Shown: positions 8,765 to 17,208 of the stretch, one piece after another
How positions within the stretch are numbered: position 1 is the stretch's first letter
Layout: each line of letters starts with the position of its first letter
NCBI GenBank assembly: GCA_965221625.1
Contig: OZ244903.1
Location: 1,302,001 to 1,366,000, forward strand
Reading direction: 5' to 3'
From: Bin127 sp965221625
Lineage (GTDB): Bacteria; Chloroflexota; Dehalococcoidia; Lucifugimonadales; Lucifugimonadaceae
Length of the DNA: 64,000 bases
The notes under the pieces: generated by a model
The model's input: the letters and a program-made list of their open reading frames with translations, nothing else
What the model was told of the DNA's origin: nothing
Databases searched by the model: none
Position numbers and translations under genes: made by a program

Positions 8765-8793
8765 ACCCTAATCCGCGCAGTTGCGATTGTCAA
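8765..8793 (-). promoter_or_regulatory. Promoter for system 2 permease operon
   Basis: On the minus strand TTGACA (8793-8788) is a perfect -35, followed after exactly 17 bp by TAGGGT (8770-8765). The -10 matches the consensus at only three positions, but the spacing and -35 are ideal. The start site would fall near 8758, inside the GCACGC/GCGTGC inverted repeat. Confidence 0.5.
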
Positions 8794-8878
8794 TAATCAC
8801 CGAGATCGGGCATCTACAGAAGAGATCAACGGCATGGGACGATTAACGGTTGACTTGGCTTGCGTCCCCTAGAGATAG

Positions 8879-8907
8879 TTGACATCTAATCCGATTTCGG
8901 ATAAGTT
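8879..8907 (+). promoter_or_regulatory. Promoter with palindromic operator in its spacer (binding protein, system 2)
   Basis: TTGACA at 8879-8884 and TAAGTT at 8902-8907 are separated by 17 bp. The spacer is almost completely filled by ATCCGA-TT-TCGGAT (8889-8902), a 6-2-6 inverted repeat. A protein bound there would block polymerase, so this is a good operator candidate for the binding-protein gene starting at 9033. About 120 bp of leader would follow. Confidence 0.5.
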
Positions 8908-9012
8908 AACTGCGTCGCGAGATGATTTCATGCGCGCGGGGAACCTGCGCAACGTTGTGTGTTGCTCCCGCCACGTGAAGTGCCCTAGCCAAGTGGTGCA
9001 CTGAAGCACCCC

Positions 9013-9022
9013 AAGGAGGAGG
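9013..9022 (+). promoter_or_regulatory. Shine-Dalgarno of system 2 binding protein
   Basis: AAGGAGGAGG lies ten bases before the ATG at 9033, a near-perfect ribosome site that fixes the start. Confidence 0.7.
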
Positions 9023-9032
9023 TCAACGAAGA

Positions 9033-10958
9033 ATGCGAATTAATGCGTGGCGCACTGCCGGCGTATCAGCCGTGTTTGCGTCACTTTTGGCATTGACGAT
9101 GATCGTCGCTTGTGGCGACTCCGAAACCGTCGTCCAGACTGTAGTAGTCCAGGAACAGGTTGAGGTAGAAGTCCCGGTCACCGTAGAGGTCGAGCGGGAA
9201 GTTCCGGTCCAGGGTGACACGGTCGTCCAAACGGTAGTAGTCGAGAAGGTCGTAGAGGTTACGCCGACACCCGATCCGGGTGCCCTTCGGGAGGTTCCTC
9301 GCAGCCGGACGCTGGTGATTACACACTGGAGCGACGGATATCGCACTCAACACGACAACGTTGAGAACTTCAACTGGTGGTTGCCCGGCAACTCTCATGC
9401 CCGGCACGCATCGGAAAAGGGACTTCTAGAGTTCCTCTTCTACACGAACCTTAACGAGGGCAACATCATCCCGTGGCTCGGCGAGTCGTTCGAATACAAC
9501 GACTCTTTGGATGCGATCGACGTCAAGATACGTGAGGGAGCGAAGTGGTCAGACGGCGTGCCGTTCACGGCACATGACGTTAAGTTCACGATCGACATGG
9601 TGATCGCCACTGCTGAGTTGAACCGCCACGCACTGTGGGCAGACCAGATCTCCGACGTCGAGGTTCACGATGACTTGAATCTGACGATCAATCTGACGAG
9701 ACCCGACCCGCGCTTCTTCCAAGTGCAGTTTGGATACGGTCATGAGAATCACACTCCGATCGTTCCGAAGCATGTTTGGGAAGGTCAAGACCCCACGACG
9801 TTCAACAACTACGATCCGTCGCAAGGTTGGCCTCTGGGCACCGGGGCATTCCGACTAGCTCTGTCGACTCCTGAGGTGCAGATATACGACCGACGCGACG
9901 ACTGGTGGGCATCCGAGATCGGATTCCACGAGGCTCCAAAGGTAGAGCGCATCCAGTACATCCCGGTGTCTGACGACATCGTTGCGTCTCAGCTGTATAT
10001 CAACAACCAGCTTGACGCAGGCCCGCCGCTTCTTAAGCGGACATTCGAGTCGGCGAAGGAGTTCAACCCCGCATTGAGGTCTTGGAACTTTGAAGGCCCG
10101 GTTTGGGGAGCACCGGACGGTTGTAACTTCGTACTGATCCTGAACAACCAGAAGAAACACTTCCAAAGTGCTGACGTACGCTGGGCGATCAACCACGCCA
10201 TTAACCGAAGCGAGATTACTGATCTCGCATACGCCGGTGGCGTGCCGGCGGTGACTGTCCCGATCTCCTCCTACGGCGTAAAGCAGTACCTGCCACTGAT
10301 GCAAGACATCATTGACGAGTACAACCCGAACGATCCCGACCCGGCTAAGGTCGAGCAACGGATGACGACAGCGGGTTACTCGAAGGACTCCGAAGGTTTC
10401 TGGACCAAGGACGGCGAACGCGTCGAGATCACACTCGAGATACCGTCGTGGATGCGTCCGCAAGGTCCGTTCCTTGAGAAGCAACTGCAAGAAGGCGGTT
10501 TCGACGCCGTATTCAAGCAGGGCGAGCCGGCGACGATCGGCGATCGCTTGCGAATGGGTGAGACCGAGGTGGTTTGGGTGCAGTGTGGTTCGATCAACGA
10601 ACCTTACGACACCTTCAAGTCTTACCACTCAAAGAACTCGGCCCCTCCGGGCGAAAACTACGCTGGTGCAGTGCAGGGCGGACGCTACGAGAACCCCGAG
10701 ATGGACGCGATTCTCGACGAGATGGAAGCGATGTTGCACTCGCCGGACGACCCGCGTTACGTCGAGTTGGCACGGCAGGCGATGGACATCTTCTTGCGCG
10801 ACATGCCGGTGATTCACATCGCCGAAGAGTTGCACGTGATCGTCCACAACACTCACTACTGGTCAGGCTGGCCTGGAGTAGAAGACCCTTACGTTGCGCC
10901 GTACCCGCCGTGGAACGGTTGGTACCTGATCACGCTCAATCTGGAGCCAACCCAGTAA
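9033..10958 (+). CDS. ABC transporter substrate-binding lipoprotein, SBP_bac_5 family (system 2)
   Basis: A 641-aa extracytoplasmic binding protein. The signal peptide ends MIVAC with the lipid-anchor Cys at residue 27. Residues 32 to about 76 form a Val/Glu-rich linker with two VVQTVVV cores, related to but not identical with the 14-residue repeats of the lipoprotein at 3484-5337, ending in a Thr-Pro-Asp stretch. The family fold follows: SLDAIDVKIREGAKWSDGVPFTAHDVKFTID is the typical first-domain signature. It is divergent from the permease pair 7713-8717/6797-7708, the probable partners. A strong stem-loop follows the gene at 11004-11043. The ligand is unknown. Confidence 0.93.
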   Translation: MRINAWRTAGVSAVFASLLALTMIVACGDSETVVQTVVVQEQVEVEVPVTVEVEREVPVQGDTVVQTVVVEKVVEVTPTPDPGALREVPRSRTLVITHWSDGYRTQHDNVENFNWWLPGNSHARHASEKGLLEFLFYTNLNEGNIIPWLGESFEYNDSLDAIDVKIREGAKWSDGVPFTAHDVKFTIDMVIATAELNRHALWADQISDVEVHDDLNLTINLTRPDPRFFQVQFGYGHENHTPIVPKHVWEGQDPTTFNNYDPSQGWPLGTGAFRLALSTPEVQIYDRRDDWWASEIGFHEAPKVERIQYIPVSDDIVASQLYINNQLDAGPPLLKRTFESAKEFNPALRSWNFEGPVWGAPDGCNFVLILNNQKKHFQSADVRWAINHAINRSEITDLAYAGGVPAVTVPISSYGVKQYLPLMQDIIDEYNPNDPDPAKVEQRMTTAGYSKDSEGFWTKDGERVEITLEIPSWMRPQGPFLEKQLQEGGFDAVFKQGEPATIGDRLRMGETEVVWVQCGSINEPYDTFKSYHSKNSAPPGENYAGAVQGGRYENPEMDAILDEMEAMLHSPDDPRYVELARQAMDIFLRDMPVIHIAEELHVIVHNTHYWSGWPGVEDPYVAPYPPWNGWYLITLNLEPTQ

Positions 10959-11003
10959 GAGCAATGTGACGTAGCAAGGCGATCTGAACGTCGCCTTCAG
11001 ACG

Positions 11004-11043
11004 ATAGAGCGGGTTGCGTGCCTCCATTCGCAACCCGCTCTAT
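11004..11043 (+). terminator. Stem-loop terminator after the system 2 binding protein
   Basis: Arms 11004-11018 and 11029-11043 are a perfect 15-bp inverted repeat (ATAGAGCGGGTTGCG and its complement) around a 10-base loop, 45 bp after the stop codon. No T run follows, so it may terminate imperfectly or protect the 3' end. It separates this gene from the next one on the same strand. Confidence 0.65.
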
Positions 11044-11092
11044 TGACATCTGTCTACCGGAAGAGCCTTTCGACTAAGCAGAGCAACGAATC

Positions 11093-13336
11093 GTGCCATA
11101 CCTACGCATCGCGCTTATTCTCTCGGCACTGGTCGGCGTAACGCTCGCACTCGCTTGCGAATCAGATGGTGGATCTGAGCCAACCGCCGAAATCGTTACG
11201 ATCAGCGAACCAGTTGCGAACGCGACAACTATCGCGCCTCCGCCATCACCGACCGCACCACTGCCGACGCTGGCAGCGATCGAACCGGTACAAGTGCCGA
11301 ACATGGAACCGGTGATGCCGTTCACGAACATCGCCCGTGATGCGCTGGGCCGGCACGCTTTCGTCAACAACTGGCACCCCGGTTCGGCGTTCTTCGACTT
11401 CGATCGCGATGGCGACATGGACATCTATGTGACCCAAGCGAATGCGGACTCGGAGCTTCAAGAGGCTCCAGGAGGACCTAACCTGCTGTTCCGCAACGAA
11501 GGTGGCAACGTCTTTGAAGAGGTCGCGGTGGAGTTGGGTGCAGATGCCGCAAACTCCAACAGCACCGCAGTAGCCGCGTGCGACTTCGACAACGACGGCT
11601 ACCAGGATCTCTATATCGCTGGATACGGGTTGATTGGCGACGAACTCGATTACCGCTCTGCGATTGGCAACGCTGCTCTCACCGCCAACATCAAGGACCG
11701 TCTGCTGCACAATCTCCGAGGCGAACGATTTGAGGACGTCACCGACACCGCTTTCGGTGATGCGATCAACATCCAATCGGCGATCAGCATCGCTTGTGGC
11801 GACGTCAACAATGACGGATGGCTCGACGTCTTCGTTGGCAACCGGTTAGACCAAGATTTCATCCGCTTCGATGACCCGAGACATCACGGACACTATAACC
11901 GACTGTATGTCAACAACGGGGATTTGACGTTCACTGACGTGACCGAATCCGCCGGGTTGACCGGCCCGCCGATCAAGATGCTCAGTCCCGAAGGTTTGCC
12001 GATGGAGTGGCCGGACCCGTCCAGTGGCGAGATGACGACGGGGTATGACGCATCGCTTCTAGACGCAAACGGAAACCGCATCGGTGATCCAACCGGTCAA
12101 ACGTTGGCGTCAATGTTCTTCGATCACGACTCGGACGGGGATCTCGACTTGTGGTTGGCCGACGACGGCGACACGCTGAAGGTCTACCGCAACGACTCGG
12201 ATGGTGATGACGTCGTCTTTAGATCCGTCGAGTCGGCGATGGGAGTCGACAGTGTCGGCGCGTGGATGGGTTTCGCCCTCGGCGATTTCGACAGCGACGA
12301 AGATCTTGACGTTTTCGTCACCAACATTGGGTATCACTTCCTATTACACGCGATTCCACCTGTGCCTTCAGGAGACTGCGCCTACAGCCATGCATACGGT
12401 TGGGGCACCTGCTACCACTTCCTTCTCCGCAACGACGGTGTTATCGAACATCCCGAGAAAGGGATGGTCGGCGATTACGTGAACGTCGCACCCCAAACCA
12501 ACGTTGCCCCGAGCGCGGCACTCCCGCCGGAGTCGCTGGACCCTGCGAACATCCTCAAAGAGTGGGATAACGCGGAACAACCCGAGGGGTTGGCCGCCTA
12601 CGATTTCGGCTTTGGCACTGTCTTCTTCGATTACGAGAATGATGGCGACCAAGACCTCTACTGGCTTGGTGCGATGGGCGGCAAAGGAGAGGGACCGAAC
12701 GGTCTCAAATACAAAGGTGCGGGTCGAATGTTGCGGGGTGATGGCTCCGGCGAATTCGAGGACATCACGGTCGAATCTCGTTTGCTAGACATCCAAGGCG
12801 TGAACTACGGAGTGACCGATCCAAACAGTCCTGAGTTCGACCGCGACAGGCAACGTATGGACACCCGCTTCCACGAAAACGGCAAAGGGTTGGCGAAGTG
12901 CGATATCAACGGGGACGGTGCCGTAGATTTGTTGGGAACCAACAGTAATGGTCCAGTTTTCATCGGCGAGAACACTATCGACTTCTTCCGCGGCCCGCTA
13001 TTTCTCTGGGTCAGCAACGCCAGCGACGGCAACTGGTTGACGATCAAGCTGACGGGTCGCCGATCGATTGACGGCACTGGCAGTAACGCAGATGGCATCG
13101 GTGCCCGCGTCAGATTGATTGCGGACGTGGATGGCGATGGTCAAACTACGACGCAGATTCAGGATGTGCTAGGCAGCTCATCGTTCCTGAGCATGAACTG
13201 CATCGACCTACACTTCGGCGTCGGAGACGCCTCAGTGGTTGACCGCGTGGAGATCCAGTGGCCGAGCGGAGTCAACCAAACAGTCCAAGACATCGAAGTG
13301 AACCAACGCATTGAGATCGTCGAACCGGGTAGCTGA
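11093..13336 (+). CDS. FG-GAP/VCBS beta-propeller lipoprotein with ASPIC/UnbV domain (CRTAC1-like)
   Basis: A 747-aa secreted protein starting at GTG. The signal peptide ends LALAC with the lipidated Cys at residue 22, then a Pro/Thr-rich linker. Seven FG-GAP/VCBS-type repeats carry calcium-loop motifs of the DxDxDG kind: FDRDGDMD, FDNDGYQD, VNNDGWLD, HDSDGDLD, FDSDEDLD, YENDGDQD and INGDGAVD, consistent with a seven-bladed propeller. The C-terminus (about residues 640-745) is an ASPIC/UnbV domain with 'GIGARVRL', 'LHFGVGDA' and 'VEIQWPSG'. Proteins of this architecture are common in marine bacteria but have no settled enzymatic role; adhesion or extracellular ligand binding is inference. It lies between a binding protein and the ATPase pair and converges on the latter. 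Confidence 0.88.
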   Translation: MPYLRIALILSALVGVTLALACESDGGSEPTAEIVTISEPVANATTIAPPPSPTAPLPTLAAIEPVQVPNMEPVMPFTNIARDALGRHAFVNNWHPGSAFFDFDRDGDMDIYVTQANADSELQEAPGGPNLLFRNEGGNVFEEVAVELGADAANSNSTAVAACDFDNDGYQDLYIAGYGLIGDELDYRSAIGNAALTANIKDRLLHNLRGERFEDVTDTAFGDAINIQSAISIACGDVNNDGWLDVFVGNRLDQDFIRFDDPRHHGHYNRLYVNNGDLTFTDVTESAGLTGPPIKMLSPEGLPMEWPDPSSGEMTTGYDASLLDANGNRIGDPTGQTLASMFFDHDSDGDLDLWLADDGDTLKVYRNDSDGDDVVFRSVESAMGVDSVGAWMGFALGDFDSDEDLDVFVTNIGYHFLLHAIPPVPSGDCAYSHAYGWGTCYHFLLRNDGVIEHPEKGMVGDYVNVAPQTNVAPSAALPPESLDPANILKEWDNAEQPEGLAAYDFGFGTVFFDYENDGDQDLYWLGAMGGKGEGPNGLKYKGAGRMLRGDGSGEFEDITVESRLLDIQGVNYGVTDPNSPEFDRDRQRMDTRFHENGKGLAKCDINGDGAVDLLGTNSNGPVFIGENTIDFFRGPLFLWVSNASDGNWLTIKLTGRRSIDGTGSNADGIGARVRLIADVDGDGQTTTQIQDVLGSSSFLSMNCIDLHFGVGDASVVDRVEIQWPSGVNQTVQDIEVNQRIEIVEPGS

Positions 13337-13337
13337 G

Positions 13338-13353
13338 AGTGGATTTGTCCACT
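13338..13353. terminator. Bidirectional hairpin between convergent genes
   Basis: AGTGGA-TTTG-TCCACT is a perfect 6-bp stem with a 4-base loop in the 42-bp gap between the convergent genes ending at 13336 and 13379. Short and without a U tract, so only a candidate. Confidence 0.35.
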
Positions 13354-13378
13354 GCGTAGCCGGTAGTTGTTATCGCCG

Positions 13379-14431
13379 TTACTGAGCGACGGACGCGGTT
13401 TCGACATTGGGATACTCGAACGAGTGTCCGATGTCGGGATCGTCGGCGACTGGATTGTCTGCGTAGAGGAAACAAGCCGCGAGTTGCTTGTCTCCCAAGA
13501 CTCGCATCGGCGGTGCTGACGCCGTGCACTCTGGCATGACGTAAGGACAACGAGACGCGAATTTGCACTGGTCGGCGACGACCGAAGCTTCGTCCGTGCG
13601 CTCCACCGATTCATCTTCGGCATCCCCCCAAGCCGCTTTCGGATCCGGTTGAGGTACAGAGTCGATCAACAGGCGAGTGTAGGGATGCTTCGGATCTTGA
13701 ATGACTTCTTCGACGCTGCCGGCTTCTGCCACGGCACCTCGGTACATCACGATGATGTTGTCGCACATCTGGTACGCGGTCGTCAGATCGTGCGTGATGT
13801 AGATGACAGATATGCCGAACTCGCGATTCAGATCGCGGATGCTGCGGAGGATGGTCGCCCGCAATGATGCATCGACCATCGATACCGGTTCGTCGGCAAG
13901 GATGACGCGAGGTCGTAAGAGGAGAGCACGGGCAACCATGACTCGTTGACGTTGCCCACCACTCAGCTGGTGTGGGTAGCGCCCCAGAGTCTCGTCGGGT
14001 TGCAGTCCGACCATACGCAGTGCTTCTGAGATTCGTTCGTCGCGCTCTTGGGCATTGTTCACCAGCTTGAAGTTGCGCAAGGGGCGATGCAACACGTGGT
14101 CGACATTGTAGAAGGGGTTGTACGCTTCGAATGGGTCCTGAAATATCGGTTGCACTTCGCGACGGAAGTTCAACCATTCGTTGGACCGCAACGCTTGCAC
14201 GTCCTGACCCTTATAGAGGACGCTGCCTTCAGTGGGAGGTATCACCCCGAGAAGCAATCTCGCCAACGTCGTCTTTCCGCTGCCGCTTTCTCCGGCGATA
14301 GCGGTAATCGTGGGTCGGTCTTCGGGAATGGCGAGTGTTACGTCCTGAACCGCAATCGTCACGTTGGAGCGATTGAAGAGACCTCCGCCGAAGATCTTGG
14401 TGACTCCGTTCAGCTCGAGCAGGTTAGCCAT
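13379..14431 (-). CDS. Peptide-type ABC transporter ATP-binding protein, DppF/OppF type
   Basis: Cytoplasmic ATPase subunit, 350 aa. Walker A is GESGSGKTT, the signature is LSGGQRQR, Walker B is VILADEP and the switch His is in YITHDL. The C-terminal extension has the Cys-containing OppD/F tail (CKFASRCPYVMPEC). I place the start at the ATG at 14431, whose codon overlaps the upstream gene's TAA (ATGGCTAA), the classic coupled arrangement; a TTG at 14494 would add 21 unlikely residues. Its partner is the DppD-type ATPase just upstream. No permease gene adjoins this pair, while two permease pairs lacking ATPases lie within 12 kb, so these may serve both. Confidence 0.9.
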   Translation of the reverse strand: MANLLELNGVTKIFGGGLFNRSNVTIAVQDVTLAIPEDRPTITAIAGESGSGKTTLARLLLGVIPPTEGSVLYKGQDVQALRSNEWLNFRREVQPIFQDPFEAYNPFYNVDHVLHRPLRNFKLVNNAQERDERISEALRMVGLQPDETLGRYPHQLSGGQRQRVMVARALLLRPRVILADEPVSMVDASLRATILRSIRDLNREFGISVIYITHDLTTAYQMCDNIIVMYRGAVAEAGSVEEVIQDPKHPYTRLLIDSVPQPDPKAAWGDAEDESVERTDEASVVADQCKFASRCPYVMPECTASAPPMRVLGDKQLAACFLYADNPVADDPDIGHSFEYPNVETASVAQ

Positions 14432-15539
14432 CAGACTCTGCCTCGGTGTAGAGATGGCATGCGGTTTTCCAGTTGGGACTGAATTGGTGCTCAATGGGGT
14501 CGGTGTCCCTGCAGACGTCCATTGCAGAAGGGCAACGCGGGTAAAACGCGCAGCCTGCGGGTAGGTTCAACAACCTCGGCGGCATGCCTGGGATTCCCAC
14601 AAATTCGCGTTTTTGGTTGAATGATGGCAAGCTCTCGATCAAGAGCTTGGTGTAGGGATGCTGCGGATCCTCGAATATTTCGTCGACCGGTCCCAACTCC
14701 ACCAATCGGCCGGCGTACATGACGCCAATCGTGTCGGCGAATTGCGCCACTAATCCCATGTCGTGTCCAACCAAAATCACTGCGGCGTCGATGCCTGATT
14801 GCAGTCGGCCCAGCGTCTGCATAATCTGACGTTGCACGACTACGTCGAGTGCGCTAGTCGGTTCATCTGCCAAGATCACCTTGGGTGAAAGGCACGTGGC
14901 AATGGCGAGTACCGCACGTTGTTTCATGCCGCCACTCAACTCGTGCGGGAACATCTTGCCGACCGAAGGTGAAAGCCCGACATTGGTAAGCAGATCGGCG
15001 ACTTTTTCGCTCAATTCGGAACGAGTAGGTCGGCGAGTGAGTGCACCTTCGGCATTTGTCTCGAGGAACACCGAATCGTTAGCGTGATCACCATCCGCGC
15101 TGGAACCTTCATCAATGTGGTCGATGATTCCGTCGATAATCTGCTTCTCGATGCGAATTACCGGATTGAGAGAGTTCATCGCGCCTTGCGGCACGAGTGC
15201 GATTTCTGCCAACCGCGCACGCCGCATCTCGGAGTCGGTCAGCCGCATGAGATCACGACCGCCCAACTCAATGCTCCCTGACACAATCCTGCCCGGCGGT
15301 CGAGTCATCCGCATTAAAGCGGTCGCCATGGTACTCTTGCCGCTACCTGATTCGCCGACTAGTGCCAACCGCTCGCCTTGACGCAGCTCAAATGAAACAC
15401 CGTTGACCGCTTTGACGTCGCCTTCTGCCGTCCCGTAATAGACGTGCAGATCTTCGACGCGCAACGCCACGGGTCGAGAATCGAGCCTCGTCCGCTCAGG
15501 TTTGGTACTAACCCCGTGCTGTTTGGTGGCACTGACCAT
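14424..15539 (-). CDS. Peptide-type ABC transporter ATP-binding protein, DppD/OppD type
   Basis: Cytoplasmic ATPase subunit of 371 aa with ATG start. Walker A GESGSGKST, signature LSGGMKQR, Walker B ILADEPTSALD, and a C-terminal Cys-rich tail (CAFYPRCPSAMDVC). An acidic insert at about residues 140-175 (IDEGSSADGDHANDSVFLE) between Walker A and the signature is longer than usual. It forms a two-gene operon with the DppF-type subunit through an 8-base overlap. A TATACT -10 candidate lies upstream (15577-15582). Confidence 0.9.
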   Translation of the reverse strand: MVSATKQHGVSTKPERTRLDSRPVALRVEDLHVYYGTAEGDVKAVNGVSFELRQGERLALVGESGSGKSTMATALMRMTRPPGRIVSGSIELGGRDLMRLTDSEMRRARLAEIALVPQGAMNSLNPVIRIEKQIIDGIIDHIDEGSSADGDHANDSVFLETNAEGALTRRPTRSELSEKVADLLTNVGLSPSVGKMFPHELSGGMKQRAVLAIATCLSPKVILADEPTSALDVVVQRQIMQTLGRLQSGIDAAVILVGHDMGLVAQFADTIGVMYAGRLVELGPVDEIFEDPQHPYTKLLIESLPSFNQKREFVGIPGMPPRLLNLPAGCAFYPRCPSAMDVCRDTDPIEHQFSPNWKTACHLYTEAESDG

Positions 15540-15576
15540 CGCAACAAAAAACGCGCTTCAGAGACGCGCTGTGCGC

Positions 15577-15582
15577 AGTATA
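15577..15582 (-). promoter_or_regulatory. -10 candidate for the ATPase operon
   Basis: The minus strand reads TTGTATACT about 40 bp upstream of the start at 15539. A -35 (TTCAAC) lies 19 bp further upstream, longer than ideal. The leader carries a direct repeat AGCGCGT and a T6 run just before the start codon. Confidence 0.35.
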
Positions 15583-15679
15583 CAACCTCACCAATCGATG
15601 CGTTGAACGTTGGCACGAGAGAAGGTCATCCTAACCTCCGTGATACGATTGACTTGGTATCGAATCGACGGCAAACAAG

Positions 15680-15949
15680 ATGAGACGTCTTTACATTCCC
15701 AACGACTTTGTCGAGTGGTTTGTGATCATCATAGGCTGCACCGTGGCCGGGCTCGCGGGTGCTGGATTGAAGAGCTGGCTCGACAACGCGCTGGAAAACT
15801 CTGAAACCGTCTCTTGGGTACCCGGAATTGCCGCACTGGCACTCTTTTTCTTGCTCGCTGCACCGTTCTACCTCTGGGCTGCCAGAAGTGCGAAACACCG
15901 AGAAGGCGGCTCCACGGTCGAGGCCGAATCGGCCACCGATTCTGAATAG
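15680..15949 (+). CDS. Small two-helix membrane protein, unknown function
   Basis: An 89-aa protein with ATG start, divergent from the ATPase operon. Two hydrophobic segments are evident: residues 11-30 (VEWFVIIIGCTVAGLAGAGL) and about 46-67 (VPGIAALALFFLLAAPFYLW), followed by a charged acidic tail. A short polar stretch links the helices, consistent with a hairpin in the cytoplasmic membrane. I do not recognise a family. Codon use resembles neighbouring genes, so I think it is real. It precedes the MDR reductase gene by 52 bp but that gene has its own ribosome site. Confidence 0.6.
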   Translation: MRRLYIPNDFVEWFVIIIGCTVAGLAGAGLKSWLDNALENSETVSWVPGIAALALFFLLAAPFYLWAARSAKHREGGSTVEAESATDSE

Positions 15950-16001
15950 ACGCTCCCGGTGATTCACGTCCCGGGGATTGTTCATATGGAGGCGTGAACC
16001 A

Positions 16002-17012
16002 ATGCCCGAACTCGTCAATCGTAGTTGGACGCTAGCAAATCGACCTATCGGGTTCCCCGAAGAAGCTGACTTCGCCATCGCCGAATCCGAAATCGACGAC
16101 CCAAGACACGGCGAGATACTCGTCCGAACTCTGTTCTTGTCGCTTGATCCGTATATGCGGGGTCGCTTGCGTGATCGTCGTTCCTACGCGACTCCCGTGG
16201 GAATCGGGGACGTGATGGTGGGTGAAGGTGTAGGTCGGGTCATTGCGTCGAGTTCAGAGGCGATCGCGGTCGGCGATATTGTTGCTTGTCAGACGGGCTG
16301 GCAGGAGTTCGCCGTCGTTCCGGCGCACACCGCACGCGTCGTCGATCCCGACGTGGCACCAATCTCTACCGCACTCGGTGTCCTCGGCATGCCTGGTCAA
16401 ACCGCATATCACGGGTTACTCGCAGTGGGTCAGCCGAAGCCTGGCGACACGGTATTGGTCTCCTCCGCATCTGGTGCTGTCGGTGCCGTTGTGGGACAGA
16501 TTGCGAAGTTGACCGGTTGCCGGGTCATCGGGACTGTCGGCAGTGATGAGAAGTCGGAGTACTGCACTGACGCGCTCGGTTTCGACGCCGTCATCAACTA
16601 CAAGACTGAAGACGTCGCTAAACGGTTGTCCGAGTTGGCACCGGACGGTATCGACATCTACTTCGACAACGTCGGCGGTGCGGTTACAGATGCCGCGATC
16701 GAAAACTTGGCACTGCGCGGCCGCGTGATCGTGTGCGGTCAGATATCGCAATACAACCTTGAGGAGCCGGAGCTGGCACCGCGGAACCTATGGAATCTCA
16801 TCACGAAACAGGCGCGCATCGAAGGCTTCTTGGTGTTCAACTTTCAGAATGACCACGAAGCGGCTAGGGCACGCCTCGCGTCATGGATTCGCGACGGTTC
16901 CCTGAAGTACCGCGAGGATATCGTTGAAGGATTCGAAAACGCACCGAAGGCGTTTATCGGACTGATGAATGGTGCGAACTTTGGCAAGCTCCTTGTCAAG
17001 ATGTCCGACTAA
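16002..17012 (+). CDS. Zinc-free MDR-family NADP-dependent oxidoreductase (CurA/leukotriene B4 dehydrogenase type)
   Basis: A cytoplasmic NADPH-dependent double-bond reductase of 336 aa. The N-terminus (NRSWTLANRPIGFPEEADF) and 'LSLDPYMRGRL' are typical of the CurA/YncB/prostaglandin reductase branch, which reduces alpha,beta-unsaturated carbonyls without zinc. The nucleotide-binding motif is ASGAVGAVVGQIAKLTGCRV (about residues 147-166), and 'YFDNVGG' follows. I chose the ATG at 16002 because GGAGG (15988-15992) precedes it at nine bases; the TTG at 15978 has none. The exact substrate is unknown. Confidence 0.88.
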   Translation: MPELVNRSWTLANRPIGFPEEADFAIAESEIDDPRHGEILVRTLFLSLDPYMRGRLRDRRSYATPVGIGDVMVGEGVGRVIASSSEAIAVGDIVACQTGWQEFAVVPAHTARVVDPDVAPISTALGVLGMPGQTAYHGLLAVGQPKPGDTVLVSSASGAVGAVVGQIAKLTGCRVIGTVGSDEKSEYCTDALGFDAVINYKTEDVAKRLSELAPDGIDIYFDNVGGAVTDAAIENLALRGRVIVCGQISQYNLEEPELAPRNLWNLITKQARIEGFLVFNFQNDHEAARARLASWIRDGSLKYREDIVEGFENAPKAFIGLMNGANFGKLLVKMSD

Positions 17013-17042
17013 CGCAGTTGCCCTTAACCAATACGGAACGAC

Positions 17043-17072
17043 TTGACGCGTTGCGTCGTTCGGCTGCATAAT
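17043..17072 (+). promoter_or_regulatory. Promoter for tRNA-Gly
   Basis: TTGACG (17043-17048) and CATAAT (17067-17072) are 18 bp apart, and transcription would start about 14 bases before the tRNA at 17093. Confidence 0.5.
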
Positions 17073-17092
17073 GCAAGTTAGTTAGAGACTCT

Positions 17093-17167
17093 GCGGAAGT
17101 AGCTCAGTGGTAGAGCATCTCCTTGCCAAGGAGAAGGCCGCGGGTTCGAATCCCGTCTTCCGCTCCA
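17093..17167 (+). tRNA. tRNA-Gly (GCC)
   Basis: A full cloverleaf: acceptor GCGGAAG/CTTCCGC, D arm with AGCTCAGTGGTAGAGC, anticodon arm TCTCC-TTGCCAA-GGAGA reading GCC, and T arm with GGTTCGAATCC. The 3' CCA is encoded (17165-17167). Confidence 0.96.
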
Positions 17168-17208
17168 TCTTCCCAAATCCCGTTTCGCGCCGTTCGTTTT
17201 GGTGCGCC

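Larger units (their letters stand above)
8718..9032. promoter_or_regulatory. Divergent control region between system 2 permeases and binding protein
   Basis: This 315-bp gap has no gene. It holds outward-facing promoter candidates on each strand, an inverted repeat GCACGC / GCGTGC (8739-8744 and 8755-8760) near the predicted minus-strand start site, and a palindrome in the plus-strand promoter. The individual elements are listed separately. Confidence 0.55.
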
